A DNA stretch of 42,624 nucleotides from Dehalococcoidales bacterium (GTDB lineage: Bacteria > Chloroflexota > Dehalococcoidia > Dehalococcoidales > BS750m-G39), in contig JADHWY010000004.1 of the NCBI GenBank assembly GCA_016783245.1, positions 1 to 42,624 on the forward strand, written 5' to 3'. Numbering within the stretch: position 1 is the first letter of the stretch; every line of letters starts with the position of its first letter. The notes below the pieces were generated by a model. It worked only from the letters and a program-made list of their open reading frames with translations. It did no database searches and was not told where the DNA came from. Made by a program: the position numbers and the translations under genes. Below are positions 34,668 to 42,624 of this stretch, one piece after another.

Positions 34668-35762
34668 GTGCGATTCGGCATAGCTGTTCTGCCCGGCGAC
34701 GGCATTGGACCTGAGGTTACCACTGAGGGAATCAAGGTCCTGCAGGCGGTAGGCGACAGATTCGGGCATCATTTTGATTTGCACTACGGCGTGGTAGGTG
34801 GGGTTGCCATTGATGAAACGGGGGAAGCCCTTTCCCCGGATACATTAAGGATGTGCCGGGGCTGTGATGCGGTGCTGCTGGGGGCGGTGGGTGGCCCCAA
34901 GTGGGATGACCCAAAAGCTGATGTTCACCCTGAAGATGGTCTTCTGGCGCTGAGAAAGGGATTAGAATTATTTGCCAATCTGCGCCCGGTTAAGGTCTTC
35001 TCTGCGCTGGTCGATGGCACCAACCTGAAGCCGGAGGTTATCAAGGGAGTAGACCTTATATTTGTTCGCGAGCTTACCGGCGGACTCTATTTTGCCCGGC
35101 CGAAAAAGCAGTGGCGGACATCTAAGGGCAGACGGGCTACCGACTCTATGACCTACTCTGAGCAGGAAATCGAGCGTATCGTGAGGGTTGGCTTCGAGCT
35201 GGCGCGGGGTCGAGGCAAGAGGCTGGTCTCGGTAGATAAAGCCAATGTTCTCCAATCCTCCCGACTGTGGCGGCAGGTAGCTGTGGAGGTAGCCGATAAG
35301 TACCCTGATGTTGAGCTGGAGCATATGCTGGTAGATGCCTGTGCTATGAGGCTGATTCAGAACCCTACCTACTTTGATGTCTTGGTTACCGAGAATATGT
35401 TTGGTGATATTCTTACCGATGAGGCATCGATGCTGGCTGGCTCTATGGGGATGCTGTCTTCAGCCAGCCTTGCCGGAGTGCCTGGGGAGGGAACCGATAC
35501 CTTCGGTATGTATGAGCCTATTCACGGCAGCGCTCCCCGCCGGGCCGGACTGGACATGGCTAATCCTATCGCCAGCATTCTCAGTGTAGCCATGATGCTG
35601 CGTTACTCCTTCGGCTTAATCAAAGAAGCTCAGAGTATTGAGTGTGCTGTTGACGAGGTGTTACAGCGTGGTTATCGTACCTATGATATAATGAGTGAAG
35701 GCAAAACAAAGGTGGGGACGAAGGAGATGGGGGACCTGATTGCTGGAAAGGTGGAGGGTTGA
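34668..35762 (+). CDS. leuB: 3-isopropylmalate dehydrogenase
   Basis: A 364-residue NAD-dependent beta-decarboxylating dehydrogenase. Typical segments are [40 protein letters not shown], the substrate/metal block [22 protein letters not shown] and EPIHGSAP for NAD. It oxidises 3-isopropylmalate in leucine synthesis and probably also 3-methylmalate on the citramalate route, since cimA follows 3 bp later and no separate dehydrogenase is present. The start is GTG 34668, immediately after leuD. Confidence 0.96.
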   Translation: MRFGIAVLPGDGIGPEVTTEGIKVLQAVGDRFGHHFDLHYGVVGGVAIDETGEALSPDTLRMCRGCDAVLLGAVGGPKWDDPKADVHPEDGLLALRKGLELFANLRPVKVFSALVDGTNLKPEVIKGVDLIFVRELTGGLYFARPKKQWRTSKGRRATDSMTYSEQEIERIVRVGFELARGRGKRLVSVDKANVLQSSRLWRQVAVEVADKYPDVELEHMLVDACAMRLIQNPTYFDVLVTENMFGDILTDEASMLAGSMGMLSSASLAGVPGEGTDTFGMYEPIHGSAPRRAGLDMANPIASILSVAMMLRYSFGLIKEAQSIECAVDEVLQRGYRTYDIMSEGKTKVGTKEMGDLIAGKVEG

Positions 35763-35765
35763 AAA

Positions 35766-37358
35766 TTGCCATCGGTTCAGCTTTATGATACCACGCTGCG
35801 GGATGGAGCCCAGAAAGAGGGCATTTCCTTCTCTGTGGTGGACAAGCTAAATATCACTAGAAAGCTTGATGAACTGGGCATCCATTTTATCGAAGGCGGT
35901 TGGCCTGGCTCCAATCCTAAGGATGTCGAGTTCTTCACTAAGGTTCAGAGCCTAACCCTTTCTCACGCCAAACTGGTTGCCTTTGGCAGCACCAGACGAC
36001 CCAAGACTAAGATTGAAACCGATGTTAACCTCCAGGCTCTGGCAAGTGCTGGGGTAGAGGTAGTTACTCTGGTGGGCAAAAGCTCGGAATTACAGGTCAC
36101 CAAGGTGCTGGAAACCACCCTGGAGGAGAACCTGGCTATGATTGCCGACTCCATAGGCTATCTCAAGGCAAAGGGACTGATAGTTTTCTTTGATGCCGAG
36201 CACTTCTTTGATGGTTTCGAGGCCAATCCCAGCTATGCCCTGCGTACCTTGGAGGCAGCTGCCGAAGCCGGTGCTGACTGCCTGGTGCTGTGCGATACCA
36301 ACGGGGGCTCAATGCCTCAGGAGGTAACTGCCGCCATTGAGGCAGCTAAGAAGGTAACTGCTGTGCCTCTGGGTATCCATGCTCACAATGATGCGGAATT
36401 GGCGGTGGCTAATACCCTGGCTGCAGTTCGAGCTGGGGTCAGCCATGTTCAGGGAACGATTAATGGCTACGGCGAGCGCTGTGGTAACGCCAACCTCTGC
36501 TCTGTTATCCCCGATTTGAAGCTCAAAATGGGGGTGGATTGTATCACTGATGAGCAACTGGCTAAATTAACCGCGGTGTCACACTATATCAGCGAGCTGG
36601 CTAATCTTATCCCCGAAGGCTCTATGCCTTATGTGGGTTCCAGTGCCTTCAGCCACAAGGCCGGACTCCATGTTTCCGGCTTTACCAAGTGGGCAGAGAG
36701 CTATCAACACATAGACCCAGCCCAGGTAGGCAATCAGTCAAAGGCACTGGTGTCTGAGCTGTCGGGCAGAAAGAATATCATATATAAAGCAAAGGAAATG
36801 GGGGTGGATTTACCGCCTCAGGGCAAAGAGGCACAGGTACTACTTGACCGGGTCAAGTTGCTGGAAAGCCGCGGCTTCCAGTATGAGAATGCTGAAGCCT
36901 CCTTTGAGCTATTGGTTCATCGGGCTAAGCCAGGGTATAAATCACCCTTTGAGCTGGTTGATTTTATGGTGGTGGTTGAGAAAAGACGGCGCCCGCCGAC
37001 CCAGAAAGACACGGAAGAGATGCTGTCCGAGGCAATGGTGAAGGTGAAGGTGAATGGTGAGATTATCCATACCGCTGCTGAGGGTAGTGGCCCGGTTAAT
37101 GCCCTGGATGAGGCATTGCGCAAAGCCTTGTTGCAGTTTTACCCCAGTTTGATTCAGGTAAAGCTGATTGACTATAAGGTTCGCATCCTTGAAGAGAGTG
37201 TGGGCACCGAATCTCAGGTTCGTGTCCTTATTGAGTCCAGCGATGGGGTCGAGGAGTGGCGAACCGTGGGCAGCTCAACTAATATCATCGAAGCTAGCTG
37301 GCTTGCCTTAGCCGACAGCCTGGAATACTGGCTATTAAAACAGAAAGGAGGGAAATGA
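35766..37358 (+). CDS. cimA: (R)-citramalate synthase
   Basis: A 530-residue LeuA-family enzyme condensing pyruvate with acetyl-CoA, the first step of threonine-independent isoleucine synthesis. It starts VQLYDTTLRDGAQKEGISFS, with the CimA-like FIEGGWPGSNPKDVEFF, then HAHNDAELAVANT and NGYGERCGNANLCS. The length and KAGLHVSGFTKW fit the long CimA group rather than LeuA. The C-terminal regulatory domain ends with SSTNIIEASWLALADSLEYW. The start is TTG 35766. LeuC, LeuD and LeuB in the same operon can process citramalate to 2-ketobutyrate, so this gene ties isoleucine to the leucine enzymes. Confidence 0.92.
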   Translation: MPSVQLYDTTLRDGAQKEGISFSVVDKLNITRKLDELGIHFIEGGWPGSNPKDVEFFTKVQSLTLSHAKLVAFGSTRRPKTKIETDVNLQALASAGVEVVTLVGKSSELQVTKVLETTLEENLAMIADSIGYLKAKGLIVFFDAEHFFDGFEANPSYALRTLEAAAEAGADCLVLCDTNGGSMPQEVTAAIEAAKKVTAVPLGIHAHNDAELAVANTLAAVRAGVSHVQGTINGYGERCGNANLCSVIPDLKLKMGVDCITDEQLAKLTAVSHYISELANLIPEGSMPYVGSSAFSHKAGLHVSGFTKWAESYQHIDPAQVGNQSKALVSELSGRKNIIYKAKEMGVDLPPQGKEAQVLLDRVKLLESRGFQYENAEASFELLVHRAKPGYKSPFELVDFMVVVEKRRRPPTQKDTEEMLSEAMVKVKVNGEIIHTAAEGSGPVNALDEALRKALLQFYPSLIQVKLIDYKVRILEESVGTESQVRVLIESSDGVEEWRTVGSSTNIIEASWLALADSLEYWLLKQKGGK

Positions 37359-37361
37359 GAG

Positions 37362-37523
37362 ATGGAGAAAGTGGAAGTTAAACCGACTTGGCAATTGGCT
37401 TGGGGGTTGGTTTGGAGGATGATCCTTATCAGCTTGGGAATATATGCCATAATTTTCGGTATTATATACGCCGTGTTTGGCCCTGCCATTTTTGCCTTAT
37501 TCTTCGGTATGCCTGCTTACTAA
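37362..37523 (+). CDS. Very small hypothetical membrane protein (53 residues)
   Basis: ATG 37362 lies 3 bp after the cimA stop with AAAGGAGG about 11 nt upstream. The 53-residue product has a short polar N-terminus (EKVEVKPTW) and then one long or two short hydrophobic segments (WRMILISLGIYAIIFG and YAVFGPAIFALFFG). No family was recognised. It sits between cimA and a relic of a second cimA-like 3' end, so it may be inserted cargo or a chance ORF that gained a ribosome site. Confidence 0.5.
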   Translation: MEKVEVKPTWQLAWGLVWRMILISLGIYAIIFGIIYAVFGPAIFALFFGMPAY

Positions 37524-37564
37524 GTGGCTTGCAGGCATTACAGACAAACGAAGAACACTGACAG

Positions 37565-37604
37565 TAGCTCAGCCAATATCATTGAGGCTAGCCGGCTAGC
37601 TTTA
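37565..37604 (+). pseudogene. Relic of a second cimA-like gene 3' end
   Basis: These 40 bases match the cimA 3' region at 37271-37310 at 32 of 40 positions and still read SSANIIEASRLAL versus SSTNIIEASWLAL in cimA. Six of the eight differences fall at third codon positions, so the copy seems to have diverged while under protein-level selection before it was lost. No other part of a second gene is visible. It ends 16 bp before aspS. Confidence 0.65.
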
Positions 37605-37620
37605 ACTGGGAGAAATAACC

Positions 37621-39417
37621 TTGCTCAAAACTCATAGTTGTGGTGAATTAAACAAAAAGCATGTCGGCGCCGAAGTAACGCTGGCTGGTTGGGTTGACCG
37701 ACGTCGGGACCATGGAGGCCTGATATTTATTGACATTCGTGACCGCGATGGCATTGTTCAGGTGGTATTCAATCCCGAAACCTCCCCCCAATGTCACCAG
37801 GTAGCCAACGAGATGCGCAGTGAATATGTGGTCAGAGTCAGTGGCGAGGTTGCCTCTCGGCCTGCGGGAACGGAGAACTCCAAACTGGCTACCGGTGAGA
37901 TTGAGGTTATTGCCCGAAAGGCAGAGATACTTAATCCATCGAAGACGCCGCCATTCTATATAAACGAAGATAACGAAGTGGATGAGAGTCTTCGCCTCAG
38001 GTATCGCTATCTTGACCTGCGCCGACCTCGGATGAGGGAGAATCTGCTCCTTCGCCACCAGACGGTCAAGTATATTCGCAATTTTCTCGATGCCAAAGGG
38101 TTTATGGAGGTGGAAACACCTATCCTGATTAAGAGCACTCCAGAAGGAGCCAGGGATTACTTAGTGCCTAGCCGGCTCTATCCCGGCAAGTTTTATGCGT
38201 TACCTCAATCCCCTCAGCAGCTGAAACAACTGCTGATGGTAGCCGGTGTGGAGAAATACTATCAGATAGCCCGGTGCTTCAGGGACGAGGACACCCGTGC
38301 TGACCGTCAGCCTGAGTTCACCCAGCTTGACCTGGAGATGAGCTTCGTCGAGGAGGAAGACATTCTCGTCCTGTTTGAGGAGCTTTTCACCTCGATGGTG
38401 GAGGCAGTTAAACCTGATTCAGAGCTTATTAAGCCCTTCCCTCGTCTTACCTATGCTGAGGCAGTGGAGCGTTATGGGACAGACAAGCCTGACCTGCGCT
38501 ATAGTCTGGAGATTAGAGACCTGACCGATATTGCCGCCCAGTGTGACTTCTCTGTTTTCCGCTCGGCTGCGGATAGAGGGGATAAGGTGAAGGGTCTATA
38601 TGCCCCCGGCTGTGCTGAGTACAGTCGCAGTCAGCTTGACGGGCTGAATAAGCTGGTGCGAAGCCTTGGCGCCGGAGGATTGGTGACTATCTCTCTATCT
38701 GCCTCGGCTGGCAGTTTAGGCGAATTGACCGCTGATAAGGTGAAATCGGTGGCGGCCAAATACCTAACCCTGGATGAGGTCGAAGAAATGGCCAGGCGTC
38801 TGGGCGCTGACGTGGGAGACCTGCTGCTTATTGTGGCTGGCAAACCCGATTTGGTTAATACGGTGTTAGGTGAACTGCGCCAGGAGATAGGGCGGCGGCT
38901 TGAGTTGGCTGACTCGCATTGTTTTGCCTTTGCCTTCGTGCATGATTTCCCCCTGTTATATCGCAATGAGAAGGAAGGGCGATGGGAGCCAATGCATCAC
39001 CCCTTTACTGCGCCCAGAGACGAAGATGCGGCATTACTGGATACTGCCCCGGAAAAGGTGCGGGGCAAGCATTATGATATAATATGTAACGGATATGAAA
39101 TCGGCGGCGGCAGTATAAGAATTCATACAGCAGAGCTTCAGAAGAAGATATTCAGACTGCTGGGATATGGTGACCAGGAGATTGAAGAGCGCTTCGGGCA
39201 TTTGCTGGAGGCTTTTGACTATGGTGCCCCGCCTCACGGTGGCATAGCCCTTGGCATTGACCGCGTGGTGATGCTGCTGGCGGGAGAGGAAACTATCAGA
39301 GAGGTGATTGCTTTCCCCAAGACCCAGGAGGCCGCTGACCTGACCTTTAAGGCTCCGGCACCGGTTACCGAGGAGCAGTTGACCGAACTACACCTGCGCC
39401 TACGGGAGGAAAAGTGA
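37621..39417 (+). CDS. aspS: Aspartyl-tRNA synthetase (bacterial type)
   Basis: A 598-residue class IIb synthetase. It has the N-terminal OB-fold anticodon domain (LAGWVDRRRDHGGLIFIDIRD), motif 2 (CFRDEDTRADRQPEFTQLD), the bacterial GAD insertion domain (about residues 300-410), and motif 3 (GGIALGIDRVVMLLAG). The length and GAD domain mark the bacterial type. Whether it also charges tRNA-Asn was not assessed. The start is TTG 37621 after GGGAG. It overlaps tig by 4 bp. Confidence 0.97.
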   Translation: MLKTHSCGELNKKHVGAEVTLAGWVDRRRDHGGLIFIDIRDRDGIVQVVFNPETSPQCHQVANEMRSEYVVRVSGEVASRPAGTENSKLATGEIEVIARKAEILNPSKTPPFYINEDNEVDESLRLRYRYLDLRRPRMRENLLLRHQTVKYIRNFLDAKGFMEVETPILIKSTPEGARDYLVPSRLYPGKFYALPQSPQQLKQLLMVAGVEKYYQIARCFRDEDTRADRQPEFTQLDLEMSFVEEEDILVLFEELFTSMVEAVKPDSELIKPFPRLTYAEAVERYGTDKPDLRYSLEIRDLTDIAAQCDFSVFRSAADRGDKVKGLYAPGCAEYSRSQLDGLNKLVRSLGAGGLVTISLSASAGSLGELTADKVKSVAAKYLTLDEVEEMARRLGADVGDLLLIVAGKPDLVNTVLGELRQEIGRRLELADSHCFAFAFVHDFPLLYRNEKEGRWEPMHHPFTAPRDEDAALLDTAPEKVRGKHYDIICNGYEIGGGSIRIHTAELQKKIFRLLGYGDQEIEERFGHLLEAFDYGAPPHGGIALGIDRVVMLLAGEETIREVIAFPKTQEAADLTFKAPAPVTEEQLTELHLRLREEK

Positions 39418-40736
39418 AAGTAACTAACGAGAAAGTGGAAAATAGGCAGGCGTTTCTCAGTATTGAGGTGGAGACGGCTGAGGTAGAGCAGTCTTTGGAG
39501 GAGTGTTATCGCCGCGCGGCGAAGAAAACAGATATCCCTGGCTTCCGTAAAGGAAAGGCGCCACGGGAGCTATTGGAGCGCCATTTGAACAAAGAGCATC
39601 TTAGGGAAGAGGCGTTGGGCGACCTCATTCCCAAAGCATATAGAAAGGCTATCGAAGAGCAAAAATTGGAGCCTATTGCTCGACCACATATTGAGATAGC
39701 CCAGAATGACCCATTGGTGTTTAAGGCAGTGGTGCCACTGCAGCCTTTGGTAGAGCTTGGCGACTACCATAGCATTCATGTTGAGCCACAGCCAGCAGAG
39801 GTAGGCGAGGGCGATGTTGATGCCTTGATAGAGAGGCTACGCCACCAGAGCGCTAATTGGGAGCCGGTGGAGCGCCCTGCAGACTTCAATGACATGGTGG
39901 TTTTGGATATTGAGAGCAATATTGAGGGCAAGCCTTTCATTAACCAGAAGGGCGCTCAATATCTGGTTGCCCAGAATTCGTCCTTCCCCACTCCTGGGTT
40001 TGCTGAGCAAATAGCAGGGATGAAGAGAGATGAAGAGAAGGAGTTTAAGCTGCAAATTTCTCCAGAGCATCCTAAAAAAGAGATGGCGGGGAAGGAAGTC
40101 TTCTTCAAGGTAAAAGTAGGGGAGATAAAGCAGGAGAGTCTTCTCGAATTGGATGATAAATTCGCTAAGGGGATTGACCCTGAACTTAAAACCATGGATT
40201 CGCTGCGAGAGCGCATCTCTGCTGACCTGAAGCGCAGGGCTGAAGAGAAAGCCGAGATGGAAGTCCAGGAGCAGGCCATGGAAGCGGCAGCTGACACGGC
40301 GCATGTGGAGTACCCGCCGATTTTGATAGAATCGGAGATTGACCAGCTTCTCAGCCAGAGGTTACGGCGCTGGCAGAGGGCGGATGATGGTCTGGATGAA
40401 TATCTCAAAAGCATTGGCAAAACAGAGGAGGAAGTGCGAGAAGAACTACGCCCATTAGCCGCCAAGAGGACTGTTTGGTCGCTGGTGCTGGGGGAGATTG
40501 CGGACAAGGAAAAAATTAAGGTCGATAAATCTGAGATAGATGCTGAAATCGAAGTGACTGTCAAAGGCGTCGCTGAGAATAGCAGGACTGAGCTGAACAA
40601 ACTGCTGAATACCCCGAGGTCGCGCAGGTCAATTGAGCAAACATTGCTTACCCGAAAAACCATGCAGCGACTGGTTGAAATAGCCAAAGGTTCAAATACG
40701 AGTGGTGAGACACCAGAGAAGGAGGAGGGAAAATGA
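39414..40736 (+). CDS. tig: Trigger factor
   Basis: A 440-residue ribosome-associated chaperone. The ribosome-binding motif [12 protein letters not shown] is near residue 43. A central FKBP-type prolyl isomerase-like domain covers about 150-245, including [10 protein letters not shown] and [10 protein letters not shown]. The C-terminal half is helical and charged. The start is GTG 39414, overlapping aspS by 4 bp, and its end overlaps clpP by 4 bp. The tig-clpP pairing is widely conserved, though clpX does not follow here. Confidence 0.95.
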   Translation: MKVTNEKVENRQAFLSIEVETAEVEQSLEECYRRAAKKTDIPGFRKGKAPRELLERHLNKEHLREEALGDLIPKAYRKAIEEQKLEPIARPHIEIAQNDPLVFKAVVPLQPLVELGDYHSIHVEPQPAEVGEGDVDALIERLRHQSANWEPVERPADFNDMVVLDIESNIEGKPFINQKGAQYLVAQNSSFPTPGFAEQIAGMKRDEEKEFKLQISPEHPKKEMAGKEVFFKVKVGEIKQESLLELDDKFAKGIDPELKTMDSLRERISADLKRRAEEKAEMEVQEQAMEAAADTAHVEYPPILIESEIDQLLSQRLRRWQRADDGLDEYLKSIGKTEEEVREELRPLAAKRTVWSLVLGEIADKEKIKVDKSEIDAEIEVTVKGVAENSRTELNKLLNTPRSRRSIEQTLLTRKTMQRLVEIAKGSNTSGETPEKEEGK

Positions 40737-41356
40737 ATACCCAACCGAGGAATGTTATTCCTATGGTAATTGAGAGTGGAGCTAGAGGGGAGCGGGCTTT
40801 TGATATATATTCACTGCTCTTGAAAGAGCGCATTGTTATGCTGGGTATGCCCATTAATGACCAGGTGGCTAATGTTATCATTGCCCAGCTTCTCTATCTG
40901 GAGCGAGAGGACTCGGATAAGGACGTCAGCCTCTATATTCACTGTCCCGGCGGAATCATCAGCGCTGGCCTTGCCATCTATGACACCATGCAGCTGATAC
41001 GCCCTGATGTATCCACCATCTGTGTTGGGCTGGCGGCCAGTATGGGAACGATACTCCTCTGTGCTGGAACCAAGGGCAAACGTTATGCTCTACCCAACTC
41101 CACTATCCATCTACATCAGGCATTTGGTGGCGCTCAGGGGCAGGCAGCTGATGTAGAAATCGCTGCCCGTGAGATTATGCGGATGCAGGAACTGATACGG
41201 GGCATCTTGGCTAAACATACCGGGCAGACAATAGAGAAGATAATTCATGATACCGACCGCGACTTCTACCTCAATCCAAAGCAGGCGATGGAGTATGGGC
41301 TGGTGGATGAAATCCTGAGCAAGCCATCGAAGGAAACAGCCAAGGCAAAAGAGTAA
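40733..41356 (+). CDS. clpP: ATP-dependent Clp protease proteolytic subunit
   Basis: A 207-residue ClpP. The nucleophile is Ser103 in [10 protein letters not shown] and the catalytic His is His128 in [11 protein letters not shown]. Their spacing of 25 matches E. coli ClpP. The catalytic Asp lies in [23 protein letters not shown]. It forms tetradecameric barrels and needs ClpX or ClpC, neither of which is in the window. The start codon overlaps the tig end by 4 bp. Its stop is only 3 bp from the stop of the convergent kinase gene. Confidence 0.97.
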   Translation: MNTQPRNVIPMVIESGARGERAFDIYSLLLKERIVMLGMPINDQVANVIIAQLLYLEREDSDKDVSLYIHCPGGIISAGLAIYDTMQLIRPDVSTICVGLAASMGTILLCAGTKGKRYALPNSTIHLHQAFGGAQGQAADVEIAAREIMRMQELIRGILAKHTGQTIEKIIHDTDRDFYLNPKQAMEYGLVDEILSKPSKETAKAKE

Positions 41357-41359
41357 GCC

Positions 41360-42349
41360 TTATAACTGTGTCGAATAAAGCTCCTCATAGTGCTGAGATA
41401 GCTGGCCGAGGGTGGGGAGTCCTTGCCTTGCCCCCATCTTGGCGATGGAGAACTTGGCGACAGTGTCTCCTAGACGGCCACATTCCTCAAGGCTTTTCCC
41501 TTTCAGTAGCCCATAGAGAAATCCGGCGGCGAAGGCATCGCCGGCGCCGGTGGTATCTGCAGGGGGGGCTAAATCCTGATTGTTCGGTTGAAGTATATAT
41601 TCTGTCTCAGCATCCCTGATGTAACCGATAGCGGTGACTGTTTCACGTCCAACCCTTTGTTTTAAGCCCAGCTTTACCCCTTTGCCCAGGGTAACAGCAA
41701 TAATAGAGCAGCCCTGCTCAAGACAGCTCTGAGCGCCGTCAATGATGCCCTTCCCTGTCAGCTGCTTTATTTCATCGTGATTAATAAACAGGATATGGGT
41801 TCTATTTAATATTGGTGACAGAGCCTCCAATCCTTTGGCGGCATAAAGCGCCCCGGGGGCGAAACTGAGCCTGGTGGATGAATCTAACCTGTCCATCAAA
41901 TCCAGCAGTATCTGGAACTGCCTGTCATCGGCAAAGGAAGAGATGTGGAGTATCCCTGCCTGATTGATGTAGGTCAGGTCTAAATCATCCTCGGCTAGAA
42001 GGTTATTGGCACCAGGGGCGACATAGAGGGAGCGACAGCCCGCTGTATCACTGAGGCACACTACCGAGCCTGTTTTTGCTCCTGGCTTCACCCTGACTTG
42101 AGAGGTATCTACCCCTGCTTTCTGAAAATCCTGTATCAGTATCTTGCCCTCGGCGTCATCACCGACGATGCCGGTGAAGCCGGTGCTTACCCCCAGCCTG
42201 GCCAAACCATAGATAGTATTGGCTGCTGAGCCGCCGGGGAACGATTCGCTCTCGGTTACCGCGGTCTCTCCGTCATCAAGGATGCGTGCTACCTTGTACA
42301 AATGGTCTATATTCAGCGCTCCCAGGCCCATGATTTCAATGTTAGTCAT
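41360..42349 (-). CDS. PfkB-family carbohydrate kinase
   Basis: A 329-residue ribokinase-type sugar or nucleoside kinase. The N-terminal substrate region reads FPGGSAANTIYGLARLG. The C-terminal signature DTTGAGDAFAAGFLYG contains the anion hole and catalytic Asp. These residues do not settle the substrate; adenosine kinase and ribokinase-like members share them. ATG 42349 lies 3 bp after the stop of the preceding partial gene, so the two are probably co-transcribed. It converges with clpP. Confidence 0.9.
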   Translation of the reverse strand: MTNIEIMGLGALNIDHLYKVARILDDGETAVTESESFPGGSAANTIYGLARLGVSTGFTGIVGDDAEGKILIQDFQKAGVDTSQVRVKPGAKTGSVVCLSDTAGCRSLYVAPGANNLLAEDDLDLTYINQAGILHISSFADDRQFQILLDLMDRLDSSTRLSFAPGALYAAKGLEALSPILNRTHILFINHDEIKQLTGKGIIDGAQSCLEQGCSIIAVTLGKGVKLGLKQRVGRETVTAIGYIRDAETEYILQPNNQDLAPPADTTGAGDAFAAGFLYGLLKGKSLEECGRLGDTVAKFSIAKMGARQGLPTLGQLSQHYEELYSTQL

Positions 42350-42352
42350 AGT

Positions 42353-42624
42353 TCACCCTAACTTGCCTGCCTCTTCTCTAACCAAACGCCTTATTCTCTT
42401 GTGGGTCTCAACGATATCATCTATATCTTTTCTGCCTGATAGCCAGTGGAAGTAGTTCCTATCTCCCCTCCCCCCAACTCCCTCTTCCCACTTCACCACC
42501 CTCTCTACTCTACTTCGCCTGCCCTTCTGCCATGCCTCAAGCACCCTGGTCAGGTCACTGAGCAATGTGGATGCTAAACTCATTGTTGAGTAGGGCAGGG
42601 CAAACTCGTTAGCGTTAAAGGCGA
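42353..42624 (-). CDS. Hypothetical protein, 5' end beyond the window
   Basis: The frame is open to the right edge, so the visible 89 residues are the C-terminal part of a longer protein; ATG 42583 is probably internal because the residues before it (AFNANEFALPYST) also look coding. The sequence is charged and helical (VVKWEEGVGGRGD, DDIVETHKRIRRLVREE). I do not recognise the family. It lies directly upstream of the PfkB kinase on the same strand. Confidence 0.55.
   Translation of the reverse strand, partial: AFNANEFALPYSTMSLASTLLSDLTRVLEAWQKGRRSRVERVVKWEEGVGGRGDRNYFHWLSGRKDIDDIVETHKRIRRLVREEAGKLG

Noticed and set aside
39956-40744. A 262-codon minus-strand ORF opposite tig
   Set aside because: It is extremely Ser-rich and lies entirely antisense to trigger factor, whose family match is clear; it is a codon-bias shadow.
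1-42624. CRISPR arrays, rRNA genes, prophage or a complete insertion sequence
   Set aside because: Reading the window showed no regularly spaced repeats, rRNA sequence, phage structural genes or intact transposase.

Overview
The window looks like a chromosomal contig from an anaerobic bacterium of the Chloroflexota, most likely Dehalococcoidia-like. The basis is gene order (ilvD-ilvB-ilvN-ilvC-leuA-leuC-leuD-leuB-cimA followed by aspS-tig-clpP), a citramalate synthase for isoleucine, a tungsten-type aldehyde:ferredoxin oxidoreductase, and dense operons with 4-8 bp overlaps. This placement rests on recall of gene order, not on a search.

Region 1 (1-6662) is accessory. It holds the C-terminal part of a PEP-utilising phosphotransfer enzyme, an HPr-kinase-like P-loop protein, a cupin, an aldehyde:ferredoxin oxidoreductase, a cyclase/kynurenine-formamidase-family hydrolase and a MoaD/ThiS-like protein ending in Gly-Gly. 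Gene debris lies between and after them: an IS3-type transposase scrap, a start-less ORF, and a NIL-domain/ABC-2 permease pseudogene. The region ends at a tRNA-Gly(CCC) gene whose 3' end faces the debris, as expected for an island edge.

Region 2 (6796-9779) has biotin ligase converging on an nfeD-slipin membrane pair. Region 3 (9965-15773) is a histidine operon, hisZ-hisG-hisD-hisC-hisB; its HisG is a head-to-tail fusion of two HisG-like domains. Two small membrane proteins follow on opposite strands, one of them frameshifted. Region 4 (16081-22867, minus strand) is a purine operon read guaA, a nuclease-fold ORF, purD, purE, purB, purC and the frameshifted small protein. The purD reading frame has no ATG, GTG or TTG near its expected N-terminus. 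A two-hairpin repeat lies directly upstream of both hisG and purD and supplies both Shine-Dalgarno sequences.

Region 5 (22943-24025) is tsaC-rpiB. Region 6 (24031-37358) is the branched-chain amino acid operon. It opens with a TTGACA promoter followed by an intrinsic terminator, which suggests attenuation. It is interrupted between leuC and leuD by five non-pathway genes, including a hicAB toxin-antitoxin pair flanked by two copies of the leuD 5' end. LeuB, LeuC and LeuD can serve both the leucine branch (with LeuA) and the citramalate branch (with CimA); IlvB, IlvN, IlvC and IlvD then serve valine and isoleucine. A short membrane ORF and a relic of a second cimA-like 3' end follow cimA.

Region 7 (37621-42624) is aspS-tig-clpP with 4-bp overlaps, converging on a PfkB-family sugar kinase and a partial unknown gene that runs off the right edge. 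No rRNA, CRISPR array, complete insertion sequence, prophage or replication origin was seen.
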